Origin: Clostridia bacterium
Lineage (GTDB): Bacteria > Bacillota > Clostridia > Christensenellales > Aristaeellaceae
Assembly (NCBI GenBank): GCA_017938695.1
Contig: JAGBBA010000073.1
Coordinates: forward strand, 1 to 34,096
Direction: 5' to 3'
DNA length: 34,096 nt
How positions within the stretch are numbered: the stretch's first letter is position 1; every line of letters begins with the position of its first letter. Positions 8,472 to 16,329 of this stretch are shown here, one piece after another. Under the pieces are notes generated by a model. The model searched no databases and was not told where the DNA came from. It saw nothing but the letters and a program-made list of their open reading frames with translations. Made by a program: the position numbers and the translations under genes.

Positions 8472-9800
8472 ATGGAAAAGAAACTCTCTCCTGCCAAGTT
8501 TGCTCTGCTGGGCTTCCAGCATGTGTTCGCCATGTTCGGCGCAACGGTGCTGGTGCCCACCCTGACCGGCCTGAGCGTCAGCGCGACGCTGCTGTTCGCC
8601 GGCCTGGGCACGCTGCTGTTCCACCTGATCACCAAGCGTAAGGTGCCCGCATTCCTGGGTTCCTCCTTCGCTTTCCTGGGCGGCTATGCCATGGTGCGCC
8701 AGGCTGTTGAAGGTGCCGCTGCCGAGGGTGCTGCCCTGAACTGGATCCCCTATGCCGGCATCGGCGTGGCTTGTGCTGGCCTGCTGTATGTGATCGTTTC
8801 CCAGCTGTTCCGCGTGTTTGGCGCGAACAAGGTTATGCGCTTCTTCCCCCCGGTGGTTACTGGCCCCATCATCATCTGCATCGGCATGATCCTGGCCAAC
8901 TCCGCCATCAATAACTGCGCTGCTTCCTGGCCCATTGCCATTCTGGCCATTGCCATCGTGATTGTGTTCAACATCTGGGGCAAGGGCATGCTGAAGATCA
9001 TCCCCATCCTGCTGGGTGTGGTTGGCTCCTATATCGTGGCTGCCCTGTTCGGCCAGGTGGACTTCACCCCCGTGAAGGAAGCTGCCTGGATCGGCCTGCC
9101 CGTCCAGATGAAGGACACCGTGTTCTCCTTCTTCTCCACCGGCATTGACGGCAGCCTGCTGGCTTCCGCCATCGCCATGATGATGCCCATCGCTCTGGCC
9201 ACCATCATCGAGCACATCGGCGACATGTGCGCCATCTCCTCCACCGTGGGCGAGAACTTCATCGAAGAGCCCGGCCTGCACCGCTCCCTGATGGGCGACG
9301 GCCTGGCCACCGCCCTGGCTGCCCTGTTTGGTGCTCCTGCCAACACCACCTACGGCGAGAACACCGGCGTGCTGGCCCTGACCAAGGTGTACGATCCCAA
9401 GGTTGTGCGTCTGGCTGCCGTGATTGCTGTGGTCTTCTCCTTCTGCCCCAAGTTTGCTGCGCTGGTTTCCTGCATGCCCACCGCCACCATCGGCGGCGTG
9501 AGCCTGATCCTCTACGGCATGATCTCCGCTGTGGGTGTTCGCAACGTCGTTGAGAACCAGGTGGACTTCACCAAGAGCCGCAACGTGATTATCGCTGCCC
9601 TGATCATGGCCCTGTCCCTGGGCATTGCCTTCTCCAGTGCCGGTTCCATCGCCTTCTCCATCGGCGGCGTGAACATCAGCCTGTCCGGTCTGGCCGTGGC
9701 TGCCATCGTGGGCATTCTGCTCAACGCTGTCCTGCCCGGCAACGACTACCAGTTCGGCAAGAACGAGCAGGGCGACAAGTCCGTCAACTTCAAGGTGTAA
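8472..9800 (+). CDS. uraA: Uracil permease, NCS2 family (UraA/PyrP)
   Basis: Membrane symporter for uracil uptake. The 442-residue product has about 14 hydrophobic segments and UraA-type signatures: GFQHVFAMFGATVLVP at the start, PAFLGSSFAF in the first half, IEHIGD near residue 241 and YGENTGVLALT near residue 293, which hold the two Glu residues used for substrate and proton binding in E. coli UraA. ATG 8472 follows AGGAAGG (8455-8461) at 10 nt. It stands 205 nt behind pyrR and is probably controlled by the same attenuator. It is flanked on both sides by near-identical hairpin repeats and ends in a strong terminator. Confidence 0.95.
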   Translation: MEKKLSPAKFALLGFQHVFAMFGATVLVPTLTGLSVSATLLFAGLGTLLFHLITKRKVPAFLGSSFAFLGGYAMVRQAVEGAAAEGAALNWIPYAGIGVACAGLLYVIVSQLFRVFGANKVMRFFPPVVTGPIIICIGMILANSAINNCAASWPIAILAIAIVIVFNIWGKGMLKIIPILLGVVGSYIVAALFGQVDFTPVKEAAWIGLPVQMKDTVFSFFSTGIDGSLLASAIAMMMPIALATIIEHIGDMCAISSTVGENFIEEPGLHRSLMGDGLATALAALFGAPANTTYGENTGVLALTKVYDPKVVRLAAVIAVVFSFCPKFAALVSCMPTATIGGVSLILYGMISAVGVRNVVENQVDFTKSRNVIIAALIMALSLGIAFSSAGSIAFSIGGVNISLSGLAVAAIVGILLNAVLPGNDYQFGKNEQGDKSVNFKV

Positions 9801-9804
9801 CCAG

Positions 9805-9896
9805 AGAGGGCTCTGCCCTCTCTGGACTCTCCCGCCAAAGGGCCCTTCGGCCCTCTGGACTCCCATTCGCGGTCGTGCGAGTGGGAGTTTTCTTTT
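9805..9896 (+). terminator. Hairpin repeat and terminator after uraA
   Basis: Bases 9805-9869 repeat 8299-8363. The last hairpin, ACTCCCATTCGC (9859-9870) with GCGAGTGGGAGT (9877-9888), is a 12-bp stem with one wobble and is followed by TTTTCTTTT. In the copy before uraA this final hairpin is degraded, so that copy would not terminate while this one should. Confidence 0.8.
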
Positions 9897-9998
9897 GCGG
9901 GGCTGCGGTGCGAGGGGAGGGGCTTAGCAACTTGTTTCCTTATGATGATTATGTGCGGATAGGGGCGATCTGTGATGGCCGGTGCTGCGCATGAAAAT

Positions 9999-10029
9999 AG
10001 CCGCTTCTTTCAGGGTGAAAGAAGCGGCT
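9999..10029. terminator. Bidirectional terminator downstream of the MFS gene
   Basis: A perfect 14-bp stem (9999-10012 with 10016-10029) and 3-nt loop. AAAA precedes and GTTTTG follows, so it can end transcription of the minus-strand transporter gene and back up the uraA terminator. The rest of 9897-9998 shows nothing recognisable. Confidence 0.8.
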
Positions 10030-10043
10030 GTTTTGTGTTTCGG

Positions 10044-11231
10044 TCAGGATTTCTTCTGCTTCATCAGGGGCAGGCCGATGAGGATCAGGATGGGGAAGAT
10101 CATGGCGACCAGCAGGCCGTTTTGCAGCACGCCGCCGGTGGCATTGGCCACCAGGCCCACCACAGTGGGGCCGGAGGAGCAGCCTAGGTCGCCGGCCAGG
10201 GCCATCAGGGCGTACATGGCGGTGCCGCCGGTGGGCAGGGCCAGGGCACCCATGCTGAAGGTGCCGGGCCAGAAGATGCCTACCGAGAAGCCGCACACTG
10301 CGCAGCCCAGCAGGGCGAACAGCGGATTGCCGCTGAAGGCTGCCACCAGGTAGCAGCACACGCACAGGGCCGCGCTGCCCATCATGAACTGCTTCAGCGG
10401 GATCTTGTCGCTGAACTTGCCGTACAGGGCGCGGGCGGTGCCCATCAGGATGGCGAAGGCGCAGGGCCCGGCCAGGTCGCCCATGGTTTTGCTCACCTTC
10501 AGGCCGCTTTCAGCAAAGGCACTGGCCCACTGGCTCATAGCCTGCTCGGAAGCACCGGCGCAGACCATCAGCACCATCAGCAGCCAGAAAACCTTCTGCT
10601 TGAACAGCCCGGTGATGGACATCTTCTTCTCTTCCTCGGCCACGATGGGATAGATAGGCACCTGGGTGAAATAGAATGTGTTGAACAGGGGGATCAACGC
10701 CCACAGGCAAGCCAGTACGGGCCAGCTGCCAATGCCGAAGATGGCGAAGAACGCTGTGGACACAACCACCAGGAACACATGCCCCCAGCAGTAGAAGGAG
10801 TGCAGCAGGCTCATGGCGGCCTCCTTCTTCTTGGTAGGGCAGGCTTCGACGATGGGGCTGATCAGCACCTCGATGATGCCGCCGCCGATGGCATACAGCA
10901 CCACGGCGATCATAATGCCCGCGTAGGGGCTCATGATGGAAGGCAGCACTGCCAGGCCGATCAGACCAGCGGCGCAGGTAATATGTGCAGTGATGATGCA
11001 GGGCCGGTAGCCGATGCGGTCCACCACCTTGGCGGAGATCAGGTCAACGCCCAGCTGCACCAGAAAGTTGATGGTGGTGATCAGCGTGATCTGATCCAGC
11101 GACAGCCCGAAGGATGACGCAAAGGTCAGAAACAGCAGGGGAGCAAAGTTGTTGATGACGGCCTGGGTGATATAGCCCAGGTAACTGGCATAGATGGTGT
11201 GCTCGTAGCTCTGGCGGATGCGCTGAAGCAT
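10044..11231 (-). CDS. MFS transporter, substrate unknown
   Basis: A 395-residue integral membrane protein with about 12 hydrophobic segments in two halves, joined by a charged loop (AEEEKKMSITGLFKQK) near residue 200, as in the major facilitator superfamily. The A-like motif DRIGYRP lies near residue 65, and GTARALYGKFSDKIP in the second half is the repeat of that motif. General style recalls FHS/fucose-permease-like carriers, but no substrate can be assigned. ATG 11231 is chosen for its AGGAGG (11240-11245) at 8 nt; the frame upstream runs across the promoter. Divergent from the metal ATPase, with a 155-nt shared regulatory region. Confidence 0.85.
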   Translation of the reverse strand: MLQRIRQSYEHTIYASYLGYITQAVINNFAPLLFLTFASSFGLSLDQITLITTINFLVQLGVDLISAKVVDRIGYRPCIITAHITCAAGLIGLAVLPSIMSPYAGIMIAVVLYAIGGGIIEVLISPIVEACPTKKKEAAMSLLHSFYCWGHVFLVVVSTAFFAIFGIGSWPVLACLWALIPLFNTFYFTQVPIYPIVAEEEKKMSITGLFKQKVFWLLMVLMVCAGASEQAMSQWASAFAESGLKVSKTMGDLAGPCAFAILMGTARALYGKFSDKIPLKQFMMGSAALCVCCYLVAAFSGNPLFALLGCAVCGFSVGIFWPGTFSMGALALPTGGTAMYALMALAGDLGCSSGPTVVGLVANATGGVLQNGLLVAMIFPILILIGLPLMKQKKS

Positions 11232-11262
11232 GTGCGGAGCCTCCTCGTGTGTAGTCGCGCCC

Positions 11263-11292
11263 ATGATAGCACAAGTATAGGAAGAAAGACAA
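11263..11292 (-). promoter_or_regulatory. MFS transporter promoter
   Basis: On the minus strand, TTGTCT (11287-11292), an 18-nt spacer and TATCAT (11263-11268) with TG one base upstream of the -10. It is separate from the metal-ATPase promoter by about 20 nt. Confidence 0.55.
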
Positions 11293-11312
11293 TACATTTT
11301 CGAAATATGTTG

Positions 11313-11368
11313 TTGACATTCTTGAAAATGAGAGTATAATAACACATGAACAAATGCTCATATGTTAT
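11313..11368 (+). promoter_or_regulatory. Metal ATPase promoter with ArsR/SmtB-type operator
   Basis: TTGACA (11313-11318), a 16-nt spacer and a consensus TATAAT (11335-11340). An inverted repeat covers 11339-11352 and 11355-11368 with a 2-nt centre (12 of 14 positions symmetrical). It contains TGAACA, as in 12-2-12 operators of SmtB/CadC/ZiaR metal repressors. It starts at the end of the -10 and covers the start point, so binding would block initiation until metal releases the repressor. No arsR/smtB gene lies in the window. Confidence 0.72.
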
Positions 11369-11386
11369 TCAAAGGAGCTGCTGATC

Positions 11387-13441
11387 ATGAAAAAGACCTG
11401 GCCCATTGAAAACCTGGATTGCCCCAACTGTGCTGCCAAGCTGGAATGCGCTCTGAGCAGCCTGGAGCATGTGGATGCAGCAAACGTGAACTTTGTGAAT
11501 AAGACGGTATCCATTACAGTGAAGGAGGAAGTCTTTGCCGAGGTGTGCCAGGCGGTGCTGGCGGAAACGGCCCGGGTGGAGCCGGAGGCCCGCATCATCA
11601 TAGAAGAAGAGCACGGGCATCATCACGGTGGTGCCAGGCCCGTGGTGCTGTACCGGGTGGGCGCGGCGGCGGTGCTGCTGGCGGCGGGCCTGCTGGTGAA
11701 AGGCTGGCTGGGCGTGGTGCTGTTTGTGCTGGCCTATCTGGCGGTGGGATATGACATCCTGCTGGCGGCGGTACGGAACATCGGCCGGGGCCAGATCTTT
11801 GATGAAAACTTCCTGATGGCGGTGGCCTCGCTGGGCGCGATGCTCATGGGCGAATATGCCGAGGGTATTGCCGTGCTGGCCTTGTATCAGGTGGGCGAGT
11901 GGTTCCAGGAGCGTGCGGTGGACAAGAGCCGCGCGTCCATCGCCGCGCTGATGGATATCCGGCCGGATTATGCCAATCTGCTGGAAAACGGCCAGGCGGT
12001 GAAGGTTGCACCGGACGCCGTACAGGTAGGCCAGACGATCCTGATCCGCCCCGGCGAAAAGGTGCCGCTGGACGGCGTGGTGATGGAAGGCTCCTCCAGC
12101 CTGAACACCGTGGCCCTGACGGGGGAATCCCTGCCCAGGGATGTGGCTGAGGGCGACAAGGTGGTCAGCGGCAGCGTGAATCTGTCCGGACTTTTGACGG
12201 TGCAGGTCACCAGCGCATACGGTGAATCCACCGTGGCGAAGATCCTGCAGCTGGTGGAGGCATCCGGTGAAAACAAGGCGAAGGCGGAGAAGTTCATCAC
12301 CCGTTTCGCCCGGGTGTACACGCCCCTGGTGTGCCTGGCGGCGGTGCTGCTGGCGGTGATTCCCCCGCTGTTTGACGGGCAGTGGATGATGTGGCTCCGC
12401 CGCGCGCTGACCTTCCTGGTGATCTCCTGTCCCTGCGCGCTGGTGATCTCCGTACCGCTGACGTTCTTCAGCGGCATCGGCGGGGCAAGCCGCAAGGGCA
12501 TCCTGATCAAGGGTGCCAATTATATGGAAGCTTTGGCCGGTTTGAAGGCCGTTGTGTTCGACAAAACCGGCACCCTGACCCAGGGCAGCTTCAGCGTGAC
12601 GGCGGTGAAACCCCGGGGCGTTGCGGAGGCGGAGCTGCTGGAAATGGCTGCCCTGGCGGAAAGTCACTCCAGCCATCCCATTGGCAAGTCGGTGATCGCG
12701 GCTTACGGCAAGGCGGTGGATCACAGCCGGGTGGCGGATGTGACGGAGCTTGCCGGGCAGGGCTTGTCTGCGCTGGTGGATGGCCGGACGGTGCATGTGG
12801 GCAATGCGAAGCTGATGGCAGGCCTTGGCTTGACGGTGGACGCTGCGCAGGAAACCGGCACCGTGGTGCATATGGCGGTGGATGGCACCTACTGGGGCCA
12901 TCTGGTGATCGACGACGAGGTGAAGCCCACTGCGGCTGCGGCAGTGCAGGGCCTGAAGGAGAACGGCGTATCCCGGCTGGTGATGCTCACCGGCGACAGG
13001 CAGGCCGTGGCGCAGCGCATTGCAGACCAGCTGGGGCTGACGGAAGTCCATGCGGAACTGCTGCCGGAGGACAAGGTGCACCGCCTGGAAGCCCTGCTGG
13101 GCAATGGGCCGGTGGCCTTCGTGGGCGATGGCATCAACGATGCGCCGGTCTTGCGCCGGGCGGACGTGGGCATCGCCATGGGCGGCATGGGCAGTGACGC
13201 AGCCATTGAAGCCGCTGACGTGGTGCTGATGGATGACGATCCGGCCAAGCTGCCCCGGGCCATCGGCATTGCCCGGAAGACCATGGGCATCGTGCGGCAG
13301 AACATCGCCTTTGCCCTGGGGATCAAGCTGGCGGTGATGCTGATGGGTGCCCTGGGCGTAGCGAATATGTGGATCGCTGTTTTTGCCGATGTGGGCGTGG
13401 CCATGCTGGCGATTCTCAACGCCATGCGGGCCATGAAGTGA
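11387..13441 (+). CDS. cadA: P1B-type heavy-metal ATPase, Zn/Cd/Pb exporter (CadA/ZntA type)
   Basis: Membrane pump that exports divalent soft metals using ATP. The 684-residue protein has an N-terminal HMA domain with LDCPNCAAKLE (Cys12, Cys15), a His-rich linker EEEHGHHHGG near residue 75 and paired N-terminal membrane helices. TGES follows in the actuator domain, then the SCPCALVIS transport site (Cys348, Cys350), the phosphorylated Asp392 in DKTGTLT, SHPIGKS (His430) in the nucleotide domain, and GDGINDAP (Asp581, Asp585). CPC with an LDCxxC domain and a His-rich stretch favours Zn/Cd/Pb over copper, and the SmtB-like operator agrees. ATG 11387 follows AAAGGAG (11371-11377) at 9 nt. Confidence 0.93.
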   Translation: MKKTWPIENLDCPNCAAKLECALSSLEHVDAANVNFVNKTVSITVKEEVFAEVCQAVLAETARVEPEARIIIEEEHGHHHGGARPVVLYRVGAAAVLLAAGLLVKGWLGVVLFVLAYLAVGYDILLAAVRNIGRGQIFDENFLMAVASLGAMLMGEYAEGIAVLALYQVGEWFQERAVDKSRASIAALMDIRPDYANLLENGQAVKVAPDAVQVGQTILIRPGEKVPLDGVVMEGSSSLNTVALTGESLPRDVAEGDKVVSGSVNLSGLLTVQVTSAYGESTVAKILQLVEASGENKAKAEKFITRFARVYTPLVCLAAVLLAVIPPLFDGQWMMWLRRALTFLVISCPCALVISVPLTFFSGIGGASRKGILIKGANYMEALAGLKAVVFDKTGTLTQGSFSVTAVKPRGVAEAELLEMAALAESHSSHPIGKSVIAAYGKAVDHSRVADVTELAGQGLSALVDGRTVHVGNAKLMAGLGLTVDAAQETGTVVHMAVDGTYWGHLVIDDEVKPTAAAAVQGLKENGVSRLVMLTGDRQAVAQRIADQLGLTEVHAELLPEDKVHRLEALLGNGPVAFVGDGINDAPVLRRADVGIAMGGMGSDAAIEAADVVLMDDDPAKLPRAIGIARKTMGIVRQNIAFALGIKLAVMLMGALGVANMWIAVFADVGVAMLAILNAMRAMK

Positions 13442-13465
13442 AAAGTGCTGCATTGCCCTGTATGC

Positions 13466-13502
13466 AAAGGCCTCCGTGCGAGTGACTCGCGCGGAGGCCT
13501 TT
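13466..13502. terminator. Bidirectional terminator between cadA and sigG
   Basis: A 17-bp stem (13466-13482 with 13486-13502, one wobble) and 3-nt loop TGA, opening with AAA and closing with TTT. It separates two convergent genes. Confidence 0.75.
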
Positions 13503-13507
13503 GCTGA

Positions 13508-14290
13508 TTATTGCACCTGCACATGCTTGCGCATATGCAGCAGGGCGTTTTTTTCCAGCCGGGACACCTGGGCCTGGCTGATGCCGATCTCCCCGGCAAC
13601 TTCCATCTGGGTGCGGCCTTCAAAGAAGCGCAGCCGCAGGATCTTTTTTTCCCGGTCGTTCAGGCGTTGCAGGGCATCCTTGATGGAAATCTCCTCCAGC
13701 CAGTTTTCATCCTTGGTGTTCTCATCCTTCACCTGATCCATGATGTACAGCGCATCGCCGCCGTCGTTGTAAACGGGCTCAAACAGGCTGACGGGGTCCT
13801 GGATGGCTTCCAGGGCGAAGACCACATCCTCCCGGGGGATCTGCATCTCGGCGGCGATTTCGGTCACGTCGGGCTCGCGGTTCCACCGGGCCTGGAGGCG
13901 GTCGCGGGCCTGCAGGGCTTTGTAGGCGGTGTCGCGCATGCTGCGGCTGACGCGGATCACATTGTTGTCGCGCAGGTAGCGGCGGATCTCGCCGATGATC
14001 ATGGGTACGGCGTAGGTGGAGAAACGCACATTTTGGCTGGTGTCGAAATTGTCCAGGGCTTTCATCAGGCCGATGCAGCCCACCTGGAACAGATCATCCA
14101 CATTTTCACCCCGGCCGGAGAAACGCTGGATCACGCTGAGCACCAGCCGGAGATTGCCCTGGATAAACTCGTCCCGGGCGGCCTTGTCGCCGCCGTGCAC
14201 CAGTGGGAACAGCTCCCGCATGCGCTCGTTGGAAAGCACCGGAAGGGTGGAGGTATCCACCCCGCAGATCTCAACCTTGCCGTAAGCCAT
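13508..14290 (-). CDS. sigG: Sporulation sigma factor SigG (forespore)
   Basis: Late forespore RNA polymerase sigma factor. The 260-residue product starts MAYGKVEICGVDTSTLPVL, the SigG hallmark N-terminus. Region 2 has GNLRLVLSVIQRFSGRGENVDDLFQ-type sequence followed by IGLMKALDNFD and STYAVPMIIGEIRRYLRD. Region 4 near the C-terminus has LNDREKKILRLRFFEG and a helix-turn-helix ending ISQAQVSRLEK. ATG 14290 follows AGGAGG (14300-14305) at 9 nt; earlier starts have no support. It lies 134 nt behind sigE, in the spoIIGA-sigE-sigG order of B. subtilis, and has its own SigF/SigG-like promoter, fitting forespore expression. Confidence 0.97.
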   Translation of the reverse strand: MAYGKVEICGVDTSTLPVLSNERMRELFPLVHGGDKAARDEFIQGNLRLVLSVIQRFSGRGENVDDLFQVGCIGLMKALDNFDTSQNVRFSTYAVPMIIGEIRRYLRDNNVIRVSRSMRDTAYKALQARDRLQARWNREPDVTEIAAEMQIPREDVVFALEAIQDPVSLFEPVYNDGGDALYIMDQVKDENTKDENWLEEISIKDALQRLNDREKKILRLRFFEGRTQMEVAGEIGISQAQVSRLEKNALLHMRKHVQVQ

Positions 14291-14321
14291 ACTGTATAGC
14301 CTCCTGCACAACTGATACACA

Positions 14322-14351
14322 GAGTATGGCACCATCGCCGGAGGGATATTC
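14322..14351 (-). promoter_or_regulatory. sigG: Candidate SigF/SigG-type promoter of sigG
   Basis: On the minus strand, GAATA (14347-14351) fits the SigG -35 GHATR. After 18 nt, CATACTC (14322-14328) fits six of seven positions of the -10 CATWMTA. The position, about 30 nt ahead of the ribosome site, is right for autoregulated forespore expression. Confidence 0.5.
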
Positions 14352-14424
14352 AGCCTCGGCAAAAGGGGACAAAACAAGTGGGGATGCGCGGCAAAACGCG
14401 CACAGTGAAGCTATATGTGCACCA

Positions 14425-15150
14425 TCAGCCGCTGGCCCGCATCATTTCGCCGTGGAGCCGCTGCAGAATGCGCTTTTCCAGCCGGGAGATGTAGCTCTGG
14501 CTGATGCCCAGCACGTCGGCCACTTCCTTCTGGGTCATTTCCGGCTGGCCGCCCAGGCCGAAGCGCAGGTTCATGATCTTCTGCTCCCTGGGGGAGAGAT
14601 GGCTGAGGGCGGCGAAGAGCATCTGCTTTTCAGCGTTTTCCTCCATGCCGCGGTAGACGGTATCGCTGTCGGTGCCCAGCACATCGGAAAGCAGCAGCTC
14701 ATTGCCGTCCCAGTCGGTTTTCAGGGGCTCGTCCAGGGAAACCTCCACCTTCGTGCGGGAGAACCGCCGCAGGAACATGAGCACCTCGTTCTCGATGCAG
14801 CGGCTGGCATAGGTTGCCAGCTTGATCTTTTTCGAGGGGTCAAAGGTGTTGACAGCCTTGATCAGCCCGATGGTGCCGATGGAGATCAGGTCCTCCAGCA
14901 TGACACCGGTGTTCTCAAACTTACGGGCGATGAACACCACCAGGCGCAGGTTACGCTCGATGAGCGTTTGCCGGATGGTGCCGTCGTCCTGGTGCAAGCG
15001 GGCGCAGAGGGCTTGCTCTTCCTCCAGGGTGAGGGGCGCGGGGAGGGGATCGGGGCCGCCGATGTAATACAGCTCCCTGGAGGTGAGGCGGGAGAGCAGC
15101 TCGGTGAGGCGTTCACGGGCGATGGCATAAAGGCGGAAGGTTATGGACAT
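14425..15150 (-). CDS. sigE: Sporulation sigma factor SigE (mother cell), pro-form
   Basis: Early mother-cell sigma factor, made as an inactive precursor. The 241-residue product has the SigE core: [37 protein letters not shown] and [19 protein letters not shown] in region 2, [20 protein letters not shown] in the middle and [12 protein letters not shown] in region 4. A hydrophobic/basic pro-sequence of about 28 residues ends at YYIGG (residues 28-32), the site where B. subtilis pro-SigE is cut by SpoIIGA. ATG 15150 follows AAGGAGG (15160-15166) at 9 nt and overlaps the end of spoIIGA by 10 nt, suggesting coupled translation of the protease and its substrate. Confidence 0.97.
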   Translation of the reverse strand: MSITFRLYAIARERLTELLSRLTSRELYYIGGPDPLPAPLTLEEEQALCARLHQDDGTIRQTLIERNLRLVVFIARKFENTGVMLEDLISIGTIGLIKAVNTFDPSKKIKLATYASRCIENEVLMFLRRFSRTKVEVSLDEPLKTDWDGNELLLSDVLGTDSDTVYRGMEENAEKQMLFAALSHLSPREQKIMNLRFGLGGQPEMTQKEVADVLGISQSYISRLEKRILQRLHGEMMRASG

Positions 15151-15923
15151 AGGGATATACCTCCTTGTGCTGATGATAAAAGACAGGCCGGCAAAAGGGC
15201 CTGGAAACCGCTGTATCCATCGGGGCTGAGGCCAATGACGGCGGATACGGTCTGCCAGCCCTGGGGCAGAAGCAGCCGCACCGCTTTAGGCCGGAACACC
15301 GGCATCAGCGATGAACCGGCGATGGTGCGCACGCTGATCAGCCGCATGCCCTGGGTGAGCCTCCCGGGGTGGAGGCAGGGCAGCAGTTTGGCGGCAGCCG
15401 CCTGGGAAATGACGATCACCGGCAGCTGGGTGATGGGGTCGCGCAGCAGATTGCCGCTGTCCACCAGGGCGGTGAGCTCCATACGAAAACCGGCATAGGT
15501 GATCTCCACCGAAACGCAGGGGGTATTGCCATCCGTGGGCAGCAGGTGCGCCAGCAGCGGCAGCAGGGCGAAGAGCATCAGCACCAGCGGCGTGCGCATC
15601 AGCCCAAAGCCGCCCAGCAAACGCCCACACCCGGCCATCAACAGCTCCAGCACCAGGCTGGTGAACACCATGCGCCTGCGCTGGCTGTGGGGCACATGCG
15701 GCCAGGCCCCCAATGGCGCGAGAACGGTGATCCCCACCAGTGCAGGCATACGCAGCATGATGCTGCCCACCATGGTGCATGCTAAGCATATGCCTCCGCA
15801 AATGAAAGCCACGATGCTAAGACGCAACGGCGAGGCCTTCCTCAGCCCCATGCAAAGCCCCTGACTGAGCAGCAAGCTCCACGCGCAAGCTGCCTGCTGC
15901 AAAAGAAAAAGCCACGCGCTCAC
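15141..15923 (-). CDS. spoIIGA: Pro-SigE processing aspartic protease SpoIIGA
   Basis: Septum-located protease that activates pro-SigE on signal from the forespore. About five hydrophobic segments cover the first 140 residues. The C-terminal protease domain has [13 protein letters not shown] with catalytic Asp155, then a PVIVIS strand, as in SpoIIGA. The start is uncertain: GTG 15923 is chosen because AAAGGGG (15931-15937) lies 7 nt upstream and a membrane helix begins at once. The frame continues about 60 codons upstream, but that part is the promoter and 7-nt repeats. At 260 residues it is shorter than the roughly 309 of B. subtilis, mainly in loops and N-terminus. The gene overlaps sigE. 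Confidence 0.88.
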   Translation of the reverse strand: MSAWLFLLQQAACAWSLLLSQGLCMGLRKASPLRLSIVAFICGGICLACTMVGSIMLRMPALVGITVLAPLGAWPHVPHSQRRRMVFTSLVLELLMAGCGRLLGGFGLMRTPLVLMLFALLPLLAHLLPTDGNTPCVSVEITYAGFRMELTALVDSGNLLRDPITQLPVIVISQAAAAKLLPCLHPGRLTQGMRLISVRTIAGSSLMPVFRPKAVRLLLPQGWQTVSAVIGLSPDGYSGFQALLPACLLSSAQGGISLCP

Positions 15924-15946
15924 CCTACCGCCCCTTTCGTGAAGCG

Positions 15947-15980
15947 AGTATAGCAAGCCGACCAGCCGCCAGGCGTCGAA
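15947..15980 (-). promoter_or_regulatory. Candidate Spo0A-dependent spoIIG promoter
   Basis: On the minus strand a -10 TATACT (15947-15952) has no -35 at the usual distance. A sequence matching six of seven bases of the Spo0A box (CGTCGAA on the plus strand, 15974-15980) lies at about -34 to -40. B. subtilis spoIIG likewise has an over-long spacer and Spo0A boxes over the -35 region. This supports the GTG start chosen for spoIIGA. Confidence 0.5.
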
Positions 15981-16008
15981 AGAGTGTGCGAAAAAAGGGG
16001 AAAACTGT

Positions 16009-16066
16009 GAATTAGGAATTATGAATGATGAAGGATGAATGCTGAATGATGAATGCAGTGTGTGGC
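16009..16066 (+). repeat. 7-nt repeats ending in GTGTGGC, copy 2
   Basis: Seven contiguous heptamers of the form GAATKNT/GAATKNN fill 16009-16057 and are followed by GTGTGTGGC. This is the longest of the three copies and lies upstream of the spoIIG promoter. Confidence 0.7.
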
Positions 16067-16078
16067 GGCGAAGCAGCA

Positions 16079-16118
16079 TGTATCGCGTCGCGGTGCGCCC
16101 GTTGCGCACCGTGACCCC
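16079..16118 (-). repeat. CGCGACGCG-type repeat, copy II (inverted)
   Basis: Read on the minus strand, GGGGTCACGGTGCG is followed by GGGCGCACCGCGACGCG, the same start and end as in copies I (63-117) and III (22901-22958), but with a shorter centre. Confidence 0.5.
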
Positions 16119-16157
16119 AGGGAAAAGCAGCCAAGCAAGACCACCCCGAGCGGGATT

Positions 16158-16250
16158 CTTAAGGGTCGAAGACCCTTAAGCAGGGTTTCCAAAGGGGCAG
16201 AGCCCCTTTGGTCGGGGGGGAGTCCAGAGGGGGACGAAGTCCCCCTCTGG
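16158..16250. repeat. Train of three GC-rich triloop hairpins
   Basis: Three perfect hairpins in series: 16158-16167 with 16171-16180 (10 bp, loop GAA), 16189-16198 with 16202-16211 (10 bp, loop AGA) and 16224-16235 with 16239-16250 (12 bp, loop GAA). Linkers are CAGGGTTTCC- and GGTCGGGGGG-like. Closely similar trains lie at 28921-28998, 8267-8350, 9805-9869 and 22790-22856. Stem sequences vary while pairing is kept. Confidence 0.7.
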
Positions 16251-16329
16251 CGCATAGGATGAAGAGGAGGTTTATGCATGAATGCATAAATTTTTCCTGT
16301 AAGGGTTGACTTCCGGGAGGGAGTGTGAC

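Noticed and set aside
16009-16066. CRISPR array or tandem satellite
   Set aside because: Units are only 7 nt with no spacers and no cas genes; described as a short tandem repeat instead.
15924-16109. 62-codon N-terminal extension of SpoIIGA
   Set aside because: The extension is the spoIIG promoter and heptamer repeats; it is polar and low-complexity where a membrane helix is expected.
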